From positions 4,526,001-4,590,000 of the forward strand of contig NZ_CP033831.1 in NCBI RefSeq assembly GCF_003812745.1: a stretch of DNA of 64,000 nt, in the 5' to 3' direction. The DNA is from Serratia sp. FDAARGOS_506 (GTDB lineage Bacteria; Pseudomonadota; Gammaproteobacteria; Enterobacterales; Enterobacteriaceae). The position numbers and the translations under genes are program-made. The number at the start of each line of letters is the position of its first letter. The first letter of the stretch is position 1. Below are positions 1-10,790 of the stretch, piece after piece. A model generated the notes under the pieces. The model did no database searches and was not told the DNA's origin. It worked only from the letters and a program-made list of their open reading frames with translations.

Positions 1-195
1 AATTAACGTTCCCTGGTGCTGCTTTGCAGAATAGAACCAATCAACCGTTTCGCGTTCGCTTTCGCCATACGCAATATTCTTTTCATGTTTTTCCTGACTA
101 TAAATAGCCGCGCTGCGGGTTTGAAATGAAGTCAAAATAGCGGCTTCATTATCCACCGTGGCGCCATTGTCATAACTTCCCGCAAGGTGTTTCAT
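1..195 (-). CDS. alpha/beta hydrolase family protein, N-terminal part (runs off window)
   Basis: An open frame of 65 codons starts at an ATG (195-193) and is still open at base 1, so only the N-terminus is present. The visible protein begins MKHLAGSYDN and contains NIAYGESERETVDWF followed by QGTLI. That arrangement (a Y-D-N segment near the start, then a 'YG...R..VD.F' strand leading to a hydrophobic strand) resembles the start of kynurenine formamidase/carboxylesterase-like alpha/beta hydrolases. In those the next residues would be the HGG oxyanion motif, which lies outside the window. The upstream stretch to 319 is AT-rich and holds no other gene. Function beyond the fold is a guess. Confidence 0.55.
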   Translation of the reverse strand, partial: MKHLAGSYDNGATVDNEAAILTSFQTRSAAIYSQEKHEKNIAYGESERETVDWFYSAKQHQGTLI

Positions 196-319
196 ATATT
201 AAACTTCGTTTATTATTTAAAATATGAATTAACTATTAGCACCGACAACATTAATGTCAAGACGGGCGTATCAGCAATACGCGTCCGGTAAAATAAAACG
301 ACACAGGCGATAAAAAAGT

Positions 320-1255
320 TTAACCCATGAAACTTTTTGCGCTTATTTCCCCCCAGCCTTCCGGCTGAATTTGCGGCAGTGCACCGAGCCGCTCAAGCGC
401 ATAATCCCAAAAGGCGCGCACCTTCAGCGGCATGCGCTGCGCCTGCTGCGCCACCAGCTGCACCGGCATCGGCAACGGTTCATAATCCGCCAGCAGCCGC
501 ACCAGCGTGCCGGTGGCCAAATCGTCCGCCACCTGATACGAAAGCAACCGGGCGATACCTTTACCGGCGCGCACCGCCTGCAGCTGCGCTTCCACATCGT
601 TCAGTAACAGCCTGGGGGCCAAGCGCACCCGTTCGCCGTTTTCCTGCGGGCCGAAGCGCCATTCGCGCAGCGACGGCCGCTGGGTGCCGACGATGGTGGC
701 ATGCTCCGCCAACTGCGCCGGTGAGAATGGCTCGCCGCAGCGCGCCAGGTAATCCGCACTGGCGACCGTCACCCGGCTGACCTGCCCCAGCCGCCGCGCC
801 ACGCGCGAAGAGTCCTGCAGATGGCCAATGCGCACCGCAATATCCAACCCTTCGTCGATCAAATCGAGATTGCGATCGTTCAACACCATTTCGATCTGCA
901 TCTGCGGGTAGTCATCGAGGAACGCCATCACTACCGGTGCCACGTATCGGCGGCCGAACTGTACCGGCGAGGTGACGCGCAGCAAGCCGCTCAGCTGCGC
1001 TGCGGCGGTATCCTGCACCACCGCCTGATAATCCTGCAGCAGCTGCTGCGCGCGCTCCAGCAGCCGCATGCCCGCTTCGGTAGGCGCCAGCCGCCGGGTG
1101 GTGCGCTCCACCAGCCGGGTGCCGAACCGCTGTTCCAGCGCGGCGATCGCCCGGGTGATCGCCGGCGCCGAACGCCGCAGTTTACGCCCGGCCGCCGCGA
1201 GGCTGCCCTGCTGCACCACCGCCACGAAGATGGCCAACTCGTCTAACCGATCCAT
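320..1255 (-). CDS. LysR-family transcriptional regulator
   Basis: 311-residue LysR regulator. The N-terminal winged HTH (about residues 1-60) shows the usual pattern: LAIFVAVVQQGSLAAAGRKL, then the recognition helix and the wing ERTTRRLAPTEAG. The rest (about 90-300) is a periplasmic-binding-protein-like effector domain. The subgroup with 'TTRRLAPTEAG' commonly controls a divergent neighbour. Here the divergent neighbour is the glutathione transferase gene starting at 1355, with about 100 bases between the two start codons for a shared control region. The effector is unknown. The length is normal for the family. Confidence 0.9.
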   Translation of the reverse strand: MDRLDELAIFVAVVQQGSLAAAGRKLRRSAPAITRAIAALEQRFGTRLVERTTRRLAPTEAGMRLLERAQQLLQDYQAVVQDTAAAQLSGLLRVTSPVQFGRRYVAPVVMAFLDDYPQMQIEMVLNDRNLDLIDEGLDIAVRIGHLQDSSRVARRLGQVSRVTVASADYLARCGEPFSPAQLAEHATIVGTQRPSLREWRFGPQENGERVRLAPRLLLNDVEAQLQAVRAGKGIARLLSYQVADDLATGTLVRLLADYEPLPMPVQLVAQQAQRMPLKVRAFWDYALERLGALPQIQPEGWGEISAKSFMG

Positions 1256-1354
1256 AGACTCTTCCGAAAAATGAAATTATCAATTTCCACATTGCCGGAT
1301 TCCGCTCACTTATCGCAAGAGTATGCTGAAAAAAAAGCACTGAGGAGAGACGTC

Positions 1355-1972
1355 ATGTCCACCATCACACTCTACGGCACCCCGCTTTCCGGCCACGTTC
1401 ACCGCGTGGCCTTGCTGCTGCGCATGCTGGCGCTGCCCTATGAATGGGTAGAAGCTTCGGCGGACGTGCGGCAGAGCGCGGCCTTTCGCCGGCTCAACCC
1501 GTTCGGCCAGATCCCGGTCTTGCAGGACGGCGATCTGACGTTGGCCGACAGCAACGCCATTTTGGTCTATCTGGTGAAACGCTATGCGCCGGACAGCCAC
1601 TGGCTGCCGGAACAGCCGGTGGCGGCGGCGCGGGTGCAGGCCTGGCTTTCCAAAGCCGCCGGCGAAGTCCGCTACGGCCCGGCCTCCTGCCGGCTGATCG
1701 CCCAGTTCGCCGTGCCGGAGGATTATCAGACGGCGCGGGCAATCAGCGATCGTTTTCTGCCGCAGATGGAACAGCACCTGAGCGAGCGCGGCTATTTGGC
1801 CGGCGAACAGACGACCATCGCCGATCTGGCCTGCTACAGCTATGTGGCGGTCGCGGCCGAAGGCGGCATTTCGCTGGCGCCTTACCCCGCCATACGCCGC
1901 TGGCTGGCGCGCATCGCTGAACTGCCGGGCTTCTTTGCCATGCCGGCCCTGCCGGTACCGGCGGCGAGCTGA
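1355..1972 (+). CDS. glutathione S-transferase family protein
   Basis: 205-residue cytosolic GST. The N-terminal thioredoxin-like domain (about 1-78) starts TITLYGTPLSGHVHRV, with a Ser near the position of the catalytic residue. The conserved 'NPFGQIPVLQDGD' (cis-Pro) and 'LADSNAILVYL' glutathione-binding segments follow. The alpha-helical C-terminal domain contains 'TIADLACYSY'. I chose the ATG at 1355 because a good ribosome site (GAGGAGA, 1343-1349) precedes it, although the frame is open upstream to 1271. The PNPOx-like gene begins 4 bases after its stop, so the two are probably co-transcribed. A divergent LysR gene is the likely regulator. Confidence 0.9.
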   Translation: MSTITLYGTPLSGHVHRVALLLRMLALPYEWVEASADVRQSAAFRRLNPFGQIPVLQDGDLTLADSNAILVYLVKRYAPDSHWLPEQPVAAARVQAWLSKAAGEVRYGPASCRLIAQFAVPEDYQTARAISDRFLPQMEQHLSERGYLAGEQTTIADLACYSYVAVAAEGGISLAPYPAIRRWLARIAELPGFFAMPALPVPAAS

Positions 1973-1976
1973 CGCC

Positions 1977-2891
1977 ATGCTCCCGCAACGTTTCCACCCC
2001 GATGAGCTGCGCGCGCAGACGCTGGCCGGTTTCGATCGCGTGGGCGGCGGCATTTACCCCGCAATGCCGGATCAGCACCGTGCGTTTTTCGCCGCGCTGC
2101 CCTACCTGTTCGTCGCTACCCTGGACAACCAGGGCTGGCCCATCGCCACCCTGTTCAGCGGTCCGCCCGGATTCTTACGCACGCCTGACGACACGCACCT
2201 GCGCATCAGCGCGCCGCGCCGCAGCGACGATCCCGCTCAGGCGCTGTTACTGCCAGGCAAACCGGTCGGCGCGCTCGGGCTCGACTTCAGCAACCGGCGG
2301 CGCAACCGCGCCAACGGCACCGTCGGCCGCATCGACAAAAACCGGGTGGAGATCGTCGTTCACCAAAGCTTCGGCAACTGCCCGCAATACATTCAGCGCC
2401 GCGAACTCTACCCGGTGGAAAGTCGACCACAGCCGGTTGAGCATTTAGCTACGCTGGATGCGGCGGCGCAGGCGCTGATCCGCACCGCGGACACCAGCTT
2501 CGTCGCCAGCGGTGCGCATCTGGAACTGGCGCAGGGCGGCGTCGATATTTCCCATCGCGGCGGGCGCCCCGGCTTTATCCATCTGGAAGGCGACACGCTG
2601 TGGATGCCGGACTTTCGCGGCAACCGCTATATGAATACGTTGGGCAATCTGCTGGCCGAACCGCGGGCGGCCCTGCTGTTCATCGATTTCGATCGCGGCG
2701 ACGTGCTGCATCTGCAAGGAAAAACGCAGATCCTCTGGCAGGCGGAAGGGGATCCTGGCGTTGAAGGGGCGGAACGCTATTGGCGGTTTGACGTTCACCG
2801 CGCCTGGCGCTTTGCGGCGGCGCTACCGTGGCGGGGGCGCGATCTGGAGTATTCGCCGGCGACGCTGGCGACCGGAGTGTGGCACCGCTGA
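1977..2891 (+). CDS. pyridoxamine 5'-phosphate oxidase-like FMN-binding protein
   Basis: 304-residue protein of the split-barrel FMN-binding class (PNPOx-like). An N-terminal part with 'FFAALPYLFVATLDNQGWPIATL' matches the first strands of the flavin-binding barrel. The C-terminal part repeats a similar fold ('FVASG...GVDISHRGGRPGFIHLEGDTLWMPDFRGNR'), which is typical of the roughly 300-residue stress-type subfamily, often found beside GST or ferredoxin genes. It lies 4 bases downstream of the GST stop codon, so an operon with a detoxification role is likely. The substrate is unknown. Confidence 0.8.
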   Translation: MLPQRFHPDELRAQTLAGFDRVGGGIYPAMPDQHRAFFAALPYLFVATLDNQGWPIATLFSGPPGFLRTPDDTHLRISAPRRSDDPAQALLLPGKPVGALGLDFSNRRRNRANGTVGRIDKNRVEIVVHQSFGNCPQYIQRRELYPVESRPQPVEHLATLDAAAQALIRTADTSFVASGAHLELAQGGVDISHRGGRPGFIHLEGDTLWMPDFRGNRYMNTLGNLLAEPRAALLFIDFDRGDVLHLQGKTQILWQAEGDPGVEGAERYWRFDVHRAWRFAAALPWRGRDLEYSPATLATGVWHR

Positions 2892-2892
2892 A

Positions 2893-2918
2893 ATGAAAAG
2901 CCCCGCTGCGGCGGGGCT
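2893..2918 (-). terminator. intrinsic terminator of glgS-like gene
   Basis: On the minus strand an 8-bp perfect stem (AGCCCCGC/GCGGGGCT, four-base loop) is followed by a T-rich run (TTTTCATTT), directly downstream of the stop of the gene ending at 2930. On the plus strand there is no T run, so it mainly serves the minus-strand gene. Confidence 0.75.
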
Positions 2919-2929
2919 GAATCAGGAAA

Positions 2930-3145
2930 TTACAGGCTGTGTTCGGCCGCCGCTGCGGCCTGATAAAGCTGTCGAAAATAACTCAACCGCGCAAAGAACA
3001 GGCGGCTTTGCTGTTCCGACATATTGCCGGCCACCTGCCCGGCGTCAATCTGCCGCCCCTGCCATTCCATCAGGGCGATGCTCGACGCCAAAAAATCCAT
3101 TTCGCTACCGTAGGCCGCGAGATGTCTGTCCACTGATTTCATCAT
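2930..3145 (-). CDS. glgS: GlgS/ScoR-like surface composition regulator
   Basis: 71-residue protein resembling E. coli GlgS (ScoR), a small three-helix protein that affects glycogen, motility and surface structures. The match is in the core: 'MDFLASSIALMEWQGRQIDAGQVAGNM' parallels the E. coli 'FDFLARS.A.M...GR.VD...VTGNM', followed by 'LFFARLSYFRQLY'. Two adjacent ATG codons begin the gene. I took the first (3145-3143) because AAGGAG lies 7 bases upstream, rather than a longer frame beginning at 3181. It stands alone, with a terminator just downstream. Confidence 0.75.
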   Translation of the reverse strand: MMKSVDRHLAAYGSEMDFLASSIALMEWQGRQIDAGQVAGNMSEQQSRLFFARLSYFRQLYQAAAAAEHSL

Positions 3146-3356
3146 TCGCACACTCCTTTTAATCACATCGAAAAGGGTCATATGCCTGCTCTTTCAGTAT
3201 CGGCCCGACGGCGGATATTTTTTGTACAGAAGGTGCGCATGAAGAAAACGCTCATCTTGTCGCCACGGTGGCAAACGGCGGTGGCAAACTTTGCTAGGGT
3301 AAAGGGTAGCCATATGGGAAAGACCATTCTGTTGAACTCAGCAAAGGAAGAGACCA

Positions 3357-4832
3357 ATGAGCACCAGTATCAGCGCTACCCTTAAGGATCCCACGCTGTT
3401 CCGCGAGGCTAATTACATCGACGGGCAATGGTTGCCGGCCAAAGCAGGCCACGCGATCGCCATCCATAATCCCGCCAACGGCGAGCTGGTCGGCCATGTG
3501 CCGGCCTTCGGCGCCGAAGAAACCGCGCACGCCATCGCCGCCGCCAAAAAGGCGCTGCCCGCCTGGCGTGCGCTGACCGCCAAAGAGCGCGCCGGCAAAC
3601 TGCGGCGGCTGTTTGAGCTGATGATGGAAAATCAGGAGGATCTGGCGCGCATCATGACGGCGGAACAGGGTAAACCGCTGGCCGAAAGCCGCGGTGAAAT
3701 CGCCTATGCCGCCTCCTTTATCGAATGGTTCGCCGAGGAAGGCAAGCGGGTCTACGGCGACACCATTCCGCAGCCCCAGACGGGCCGGCGCATCATCGTG
3801 CAGAAAGAGCCGATCGGCGTGTTCGCCGCCATCACCCCGTGGAACTTTCCGGCGGCGATGATCACCCGTAAAGCCGGCCCCGGCTGGGCGGCGGGCTGTA
3901 CCGGGATGATCCGCCCCGCCAGCCAAACCCCGTTCTCGGCGCTGGCGATCGCCGTGCTGGCGGAGCGCGCCGGGCTGCCCGCCGGGGTGTGCAACGTGAT
4001 CACTGGCCCCAGCAAGGGTATCGGTGGCGAACTCACTTCCAACCCGGACGTGCGTAAACTCTCCTTCACCGGCAGCACCGAAGTCGGCGCGCAGCTGCTG
4101 GCCCAGTGTGCGCCCACCATCAAGAAAACCAGCATGGAGCTGGGCGGCAACGCGCCGTTTATCGTGTTCGACGACGCCGATCTGGACGCCGCCGTGGCCG
4201 GCGCGGTCGCCTCGAAATACCGCAACGCCGGCCAGACCTGCGTCTGCACCAACCGTTTTCTGGTGCAGGACGGCGTGTACGACGCCTTCGCCGCCAAACT
4301 GAAAACCGCCGTCGCCAAGCTGAAAGTCGGCAACGGCCTGGATGACGGCGTCACCATCGGCCCGTTGATTAACCCGGACGCGGTGGAGAAAGTGCGCGAG
4401 CATATCGCCGACGCCGTCGAGCACGGCGCCTCGGTGCTGCTGGGCGGCAAGCCTGACGCGCTGGGCGGCAATTTCTTCACCCCGACCATCCTGACCGACG
4501 TGCCGCGCACGGCGAAAATCTTCCGCGAGGAAACGTTCGGCCCGGTGGCGCCCCTGATCCGCTTCAGCCAGGAGGCGGAAGCTATCGAACTGGCCAACGA
4601 CACGCCGTTCGGCCTGGCCGCTTACTTCTACAGCCGCGACATCGGCCGGGTGATGCGCGTGGCCGAAGCGCTGGAGTACGGCATCGTCGGCATCAACGAA
4701 GGGCTGATTTCCACCGAGGTGGCACCATTCGGCGGCATGAAACACTCCGGTTTGGGCCGCGAAGGCTCAAAATACGGCATCGAGGACTATCTCGAGATCA
4801 AATACCTGTGCCTTGGCGGTTTGGGCGCTTGA
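3357..4832 (+). CDS. gabD: succinate-semialdehyde dehydrogenase (NADP+)
   Basis: 491-residue aldehyde dehydrogenase aligning end to end with E. coli GabD, which oxidises succinate semialdehyde to succinate in the cytosolic GABA pathway. The catalytic Cys295 (AGQTCVC), general base Glu261 (MELGGN) and the C-terminal 'YGIEDYLEIKY' are present. One stretch is unusual: residues 175-187 read PGWAAGCTGMIRP where relatives have 'P-A-L-A-A-G-C-T-M-V-L-K-P'. The cofactor-binding Lys is therefore Arg186. No gabT or gabP is adjacent, so the gene is monocistronic here. The start has an AAGGAAGAG ribosome site. A GC hairpin follows at 4840. Confidence 0.9.
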   Translation: MSTSISATLKDPTLFREANYIDGQWLPAKAGHAIAIHNPANGELVGHVPAFGAEETAHAIAAAKKALPAWRALTAKERAGKLRRLFELMMENQEDLARIMTAEQGKPLAESRGEIAYAASFIEWFAEEGKRVYGDTIPQPQTGRRIIVQKEPIGVFAAITPWNFPAAMITRKAGPGWAAGCTGMIRPASQTPFSALAIAVLAERAGLPAGVCNVITGPSKGIGGELTSNPDVRKLSFTGSTEVGAQLLAQCAPTIKKTSMELGGNAPFIVFDDADLDAAVAGAVASKYRNAGQTCVCTNRFLVQDGVYDAFAAKLKTAVAKLKVGNGLDDGVTIGPLINPDAVEKVREHIADAVEHGASVLLGGKPDALGGNFFTPTILTDVPRTAKIFREETFGPVAPLIRFSQEAEAIELANDTPFGLAAYFYSRDIGRVMRVAEALEYGIVGINEGLISTEVAPFGGMKHSGLGREGSKYGIEDYLEIKYLCLGGLGA

Positions 4833-4839
4833 TGCGATC

Positions 4840-4861
4840 GGCCTCCGCGTCTGCGGGGGCC
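4840..4861 (+). terminator. possible terminator of gabD
   Basis: A 9-bp stem with one G-T pair (GGCCTCCGC / GCGGGGGCC, four-base loop) lies 8 bases after the gabD stop. It lacks a clear T run, so it may be a weak terminator or an mRNA 3'-end stabiliser. Confidence 0.4.
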
Positions 4862-4937
4862 CTGTCTGGCGGATCCGGGAAGCCTTTGCTACCTTTAGGC
4901 CTCTCGTTCAAGCGCTTAATTAAAAGGAATTTCCGCT

Positions 4938-5351
4938 ATGCACCCCCTCTCGGTACAGCTGCCCGGCTTTTACGTCGCCGGCCAAACGGTCAGAACCACC
5001 AATCAGGACGAAACTCGGCCCGAGACGGCAAAAATCCCGGCGCTGTGGTCAGACTTTTTCGCCACCTCGCCCGCCACGCCGGTCTATGGGGTCTACTCCA
5101 ACTACGCCTCCGACGCCAGCGGGCCGTTTGACGTTACCGCCGGCAACGCGGCAGAGAATGGTTTGCACATCCAACCCGGCCGCTATCTGGTGTTCCAGGC
5201 CCGTGGCGCCATGCCGGCGGCGGTCATCGCAGGCTGGCAAGCCATCTGGGCCTACTTTGAGCAACACCCGGAAATCGAACGCTGCTTCCTGACCGACTTC
5301 GAAGCCTATACCGGCCCCGAGGCGGTCGATATCCATATCGGCTGCCGCTAA
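4938..5351 (+). CDS. GyrI-like / AraC effector-binding domain protein
   Basis: 137-residue protein made of a single GyrI-like (bacterial transcription-activator effector-binding) domain with no DNA-binding part. Typical features are the N-terminal 'LPGFYVAGQTVRTTNQDET', the central 'VYGVYSNYASDASGPFDVTAGN', and the C-terminal pairing of 'ERCFLTDFEAYTGPEAVDIHIGC'. Stand-alone members bind small hydrophobic or cationic ligands. The start has AAAAGGAA upstream. The glyoxalase-fold gene begins 19 bases after its stop, so the pair looks co-transcribed. Confidence 0.8.
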   Translation: MHPLSVQLPGFYVAGQTVRTTNQDETRPETAKIPALWSDFFATSPATPVYGVYSNYASDASGPFDVTAGNAAENGLHIQPGRYLVFQARGAMPAAVIAGWQAIWAYFEQHPEIERCFLTDFEAYTGPEAVDIHIGCR

Positions 5352-5370
5352 CGTAACCGTGAGATCGACG

Positions 5371-5742
5371 ATGATCACCTTCTCCCCCGCCATTCCGATC
5401 CTGCGCATTTTTGCAGTCGACAAGGCCAAAGAGTTTTATCTGGACTTTCTCGGTTTCACGCTGGAGTGGGAGCACCGTTTCAGCGAAGATCTGCCGCTGT
5501 ACATGCAGGTGAGCCGTGCCGGATTGACGCTGCACCTGAGCGAACACCACGGCGACAGCACGCCCGGCGCCGCCCTTTTCATTCCGGTGCACGATATCGA
5601 CGCGCTGCACCGGGAGCTCACGGCCAAGAACTACCGCTACGCCCGGCCGGGGTTGGAGGTTGTCGACTGGGGCAAAGAGCTGAACCTCACCGATCCGTTC
5701 GGCAACCGCCTGCGGTTTTGCGAGCGGAGCCACGAGGCCTGA
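5371..5742 (+). CDS. glyoxalase/bleomycin-resistance (VOC) family protein
   Basis: 123-residue VOC-superfamily protein with two beta-alpha-beta-beta-beta modules: 'ILRIFAVDKAKEFYLDFLGFTLEWEHRF' then 'FIPVHDIDALHRELTAKNYRY...LNLTDPFGNRLRFCE'. The last motif is the usual 'DPFGN.L.F.E' ending, with its metal-position Glu. It resembles the bleomycin-binding/glyoxalase-like class, which may sequester or modify toxic compounds. A GTG at 5359 would add four residues; the ATG at 5371 fits the family start. Likely in one operon with the preceding effector-binding protein. Confidence 0.8.
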   Translation: MITFSPAIPILRIFAVDKAKEFYLDFLGFTLEWEHRFSEDLPLYMQVSRAGLTLHLSEHHGDSTPGAALFIPVHDIDALHRELTAKNYRYARPGLEVVDWGKELNLTDPFGNRLRFCERSHEA

Positions 5743-5748
5743 GCGGCC

Positions 5749-6144
5749 TTATTGCCGGTAGTCCGCTTCGCTGACCGGCTCCAGCCAGGTTACCGGGCTG
5801 CCGTTCACGGCTTCGGCGATGGCGATATGGGTCATGGCGGTGTCCGGCGTCGCGCCGTGCCAGTGTTTGACGCCTGCCGGGATCCAGACGATATCGCCGG
5901 GGTGCATTTCCTGCGTGGTCTCGCCCCACATTTGGATCCACCCGCGCCCCTGGGTGACGATCAGCGTCTGGCCGAGCGGATGCGTATGCCATGCCGTGCG
6001 CGCGCCGGGTTCAAAGGTGACGGTCGCGCCGCCCACCCTGGCCGGCGCGTCACCGGCGAACGGGGCGTCGATACGCACCTGCCCGGTAAAATAGTCCGCC
6101 GGGCCGCGCTGTGAAGGGATCGAACCGCTGCGTTGTATTTTCAT
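5749..6144 (-). CDS. cupin-domain protein
   Basis: 131-residue single-cupin protein. The two metal-site motifs are visible: '[20 protein letters not shown]' (His-x-His with downstream acidic/Gln position) and '[19 protein letters not shown]'. Members of this group often accompany carboxymuconolactone decarboxylase-like or quinone-handling enzymes, but the substrate is unknown. I chose the ATG at 6144 because GGAGGA lies 8 bases upstream; a longer frame to 6162 has no such site. It is divergent from the LysR gene at 6318, its probable regulator. Confidence 0.8.
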   Translation of the reverse strand: MKIQRSGSIPSQRGPADYFTGQVRIDAPFAGDAPARVGGATVTFEPGARTAWHTHPLGQTLIVTQGRGWIQMWGETTQEMHPGDIVWIPAGVKHWHGATPDTAMTHIAIAEAVNGSPVTWLEPVSEADYRQ

Positions 6145-6242
6145 CTGTAGTGTCCTCCGCACCGGCTCTCACCGCCGGCGCTGATAGTCATGGGTCAGTA
6201 ATGCCAAGATAGCGCCATGCTTTTCCAGCGACTAGCGGGTAA

Positions 6243-8504
<2,262 letters not shown>

Positions 8505-10643
8505 ATGACCAGTAAGAAAAGCGCCGTGCTTACCCCGGCTGCAATGCTATTGCTACAGCCTATGTTCGCCAGCCAGGCACTGGCGGCAGAAAATAATGAA
8601 GAAAAAAGCGACACCCTGGTGGTGATGGCGCAACCCACCGGATTGACCGAGCTGGGGTCGCCGGTCTCCGTCAGCGTGATCGACGGCGAAACCCTGCGCA
8701 ACGCCGCGCCGCAGATTAACCTGTCGGAAAACCTCGGCAGCGTGCCGGGCCTGCAGATCCAAAATCGGCAAAACTATGCGCAGGATCTGCAGATGTCGAT
8801 ACGCGGGTTCGGCAGCCGTTCGATGTTCGGCGTGCGCGGGGTGCGCATGTACGTCGACGGCATTCCCGCCACCATGCCCGACGGCCAGGGGCAAACCTCC
8901 AATATCGACATCAATTCCGTCGAACGCATCGAGGTGCTGCGCGGCCCTTATTCCGCGCTGTACGGCAACGCCTCGGGCGGGGTTATCAATGTTGATACGA
9001 TAACCGGCACCCAGCCGCCGACGCTGGAAGCCGGCGGCTATTTCGGCAGCGACAACACCTGGCGCTACGGGGTGAAAGCGACCGGCGCCACCGGCGACGG
9101 TACCCAGGCCGGCGACGTCAACTACGCCATCTCCGGCACCCGCTTTACCACCCAGGGCTACCGCGATCACAGCGCCGCGCGGAAAAACCTCGGCAACGGC
9201 AAGCTCGGCGTGCGGCTGGACGACGTCAGCACCCTGACGCTGATGTTCAACAGCGTCTCGATTGACGCCGGCGATCCGGGCGGCCTGACCGAGGCGGAAT
9301 GGAAGGCCAACCCACGCCAGGCGCCGCGCGCGGATCAATTCAACACCCGCAAATCGCTCGACCAGACCCAGGCCGGTCTGCGCTATCAACGCCAGATGAG
9401 CGAGCGCGACGAACTGACCCTGACCGCCTACCACGGCGAGCGCCACACCACGCAGTACCAATCGTTTCGCAGAGAACTACAGCTTAATCCTGCCCATCCC
9501 GGCGGGGTGATCGTGCTGGAAAGAAAATATCAGGGCATTGACACTCGCTGGAAGCATGAGGATACTCTCGCATCGTTACCGGTAACACTGATCGGCGGTC
9601 TGGATTATGAAACCATGACCGAACGCCGCCAGGGGTTCGAAAACTTTATTCTGCGAGACGGCACAGTGGACTACGGCGAGAAAGGCGACCAGCGGCGCAA
9701 CGAGAAGAACCGCATCTGGAACCTGGATCCTTACCTGCAAACCTCCTGGCAACTGACGCCGCACTGGACGCTGGATGCCGGCCTGCGCTACAGCACGGTC
9801 AGCTTCGACTCGACCGACTACTACATCACGCCGCGCAACGGCGACGACAGCGGCAGCAAACGCTACCACCAGTGGCTGCCGATGGGCTCGCTCAACTACA
9901 AGATCAATCCGGCGTGGAACGTCTATCTCTCCGCCGGCCGCGGCTTTGAAACCCCCACCACCACCGAACTCTCCTATCGCCCTGACGGCCAGCCAGGCCT
10001 CAACCTCGGCCTGCAGCCGTCCACCAGCGACACCGTCGAACTGGGCAGCAAGCGGCGCCTCGGCAATGGCCTGGTGAGCGCCGCCCTGTTCCAGACCGAT
10101 ACCGACAACGAGCTGGTGGTGGCGAAAAGCCAATACACAAATACTACCTACGCCAACGCCGGCAAAACCCGGCGGCGCGGCCTGGAGCTGGCGCTGGATC
10201 AAGAGTTTGCGCTGGACTGGCGCCTGCATATGGCCTGGACGCTGCTGGACGCCATCTACCGCAGCGAAATGTGCGGCAAATCCGGCTGTACCCCCGCCGG
10301 CAATCGCCTGCCGGGCATCGCGCGCAACATGGGCTACGCCTCGCTGGCCTTTGCGCCGCCGGAAGGCTGGCATGCCGGGGCAGAGCTGCGCTACATGAGC
10401 GACATTCAGGCCAACGACGCCAACAGCGCGCAGGCCCCCTCTTACACCGTGGCCGGCGTAAACGCCGGTTATCGCTTTACCTGGAACCGCTGGGCGCTGG
10501 ACGTGTTCAGCCGGGTAGACAACGTGTTCGATCGCCGTTACGTCGGTTCGGTGATCGTCAACGAAGGCCAAGGCCGCTATTTCGAGCCGGCGCCGGGTCG
10601 CAACTGGGGTGGCGGCGCCACCTTGTCTTACCGCTTTGAATAA
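8505..10643 (+). CDS. pqqU: TonB-dependent receptor for PQQ
   Basis: 712-residue outer-membrane TonB-dependent receptor closely matching E. coli PqqU (YncD), which imports the cofactor pyrroloquinoline quinone. Residues 1-28 are a signal peptide ending AQALA-type. The plug domain follows, with 'LSENLGSVPGLQIQNRQNYAQDLQ' and 'RGFGSRSMFGVRGVRMYVDGIPATMPDGQGQT'. The beta-barrel ends in Phe-Glu after 'GRYFEPAPGRNWGGG', the normal terminal strand. Conserved blocks shared with E. coli include 'GDPGGLTEAEWKANP.QAPRA' and 'GRGFETPT..ELSYR.DGQ.G.NLGL'. The next gene on the same strand is gcd, the PQQ-requiring glucose dehydrogenase, which supports the substrate assignment. The start at 8505 was chosen because the signal peptide begins there. 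Confidence 0.9.
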   Translation: MTSKKSAVLTPAAMLLLQPMFASQALAAENNEEKSDTLVVMAQPTGLTELGSPVSVSVIDGETLRNAAPQINLSENLGSVPGLQIQNRQNYAQDLQMSIRGFGSRSMFGVRGVRMYVDGIPATMPDGQGQTSNIDINSVERIEVLRGPYSALYGNASGGVINVDTITGTQPPTLEAGGYFGSDNTWRYGVKATGATGDGTQAGDVNYAISGTRFTTQGYRDHSAARKNLGNGKLGVRLDDVSTLTLMFNSVSIDAGDPGGLTEAEWKANPRQAPRADQFNTRKSLDQTQAGLRYQRQMSERDELTLTAYHGERHTTQYQSFRRELQLNPAHPGGVIVLERKYQGIDTRWKHEDTLASLPVTLIGGLDYETMTERRQGFENFILRDGTVDYGEKGDQRRNEKNRIWNLDPYLQTSWQLTPHWTLDAGLRYSTVSFDSTDYYITPRNGDDSGSKRYHQWLPMGSLNYKINPAWNVYLSAGRGFETPTTTELSYRPDGQPGLNLGLQPSTSDTVELGSKRRLGNGLVSAALFQTDTDNELVVAKSQYTNTTYANAGKTRRRGLELALDQEFALDWRLHMAWTLLDAIYRSEMCGKSGCTPAGNRLPGIARNMGYASLAFAPPEGWHAGAELRYMSDIQANDANSAQAPSYTVAGVNAGYRFTWNRWALDVFSRVDNVFDRRYVGSVIVNEGQGRYFEPAPGRNWGGGATLSYRFE

Positions 10644-10790
10644 GGCAAAGCACCTTAAGGTTAAAAGACGGGATGGGTTTTACGTCACCCTAGCGGCTTC
10701 CCGCTGAAATATTAGGGAGAAACCGCGTGTTTTTTCCGATTTGGCTTAATCTCTAAATCGGGGACTTTCATTTTTGGTAAGGGTATTGCT

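Noticed and set aside
3294..4745. Long minus-strand frame (483 codons) opposite gabD
   Set aside because: It is a complement shadow of a well-conserved aldehyde dehydrogenase in GC-rich DNA; the translation is compositionally biased (Ala/Gly/Arg/His) and has no motif.
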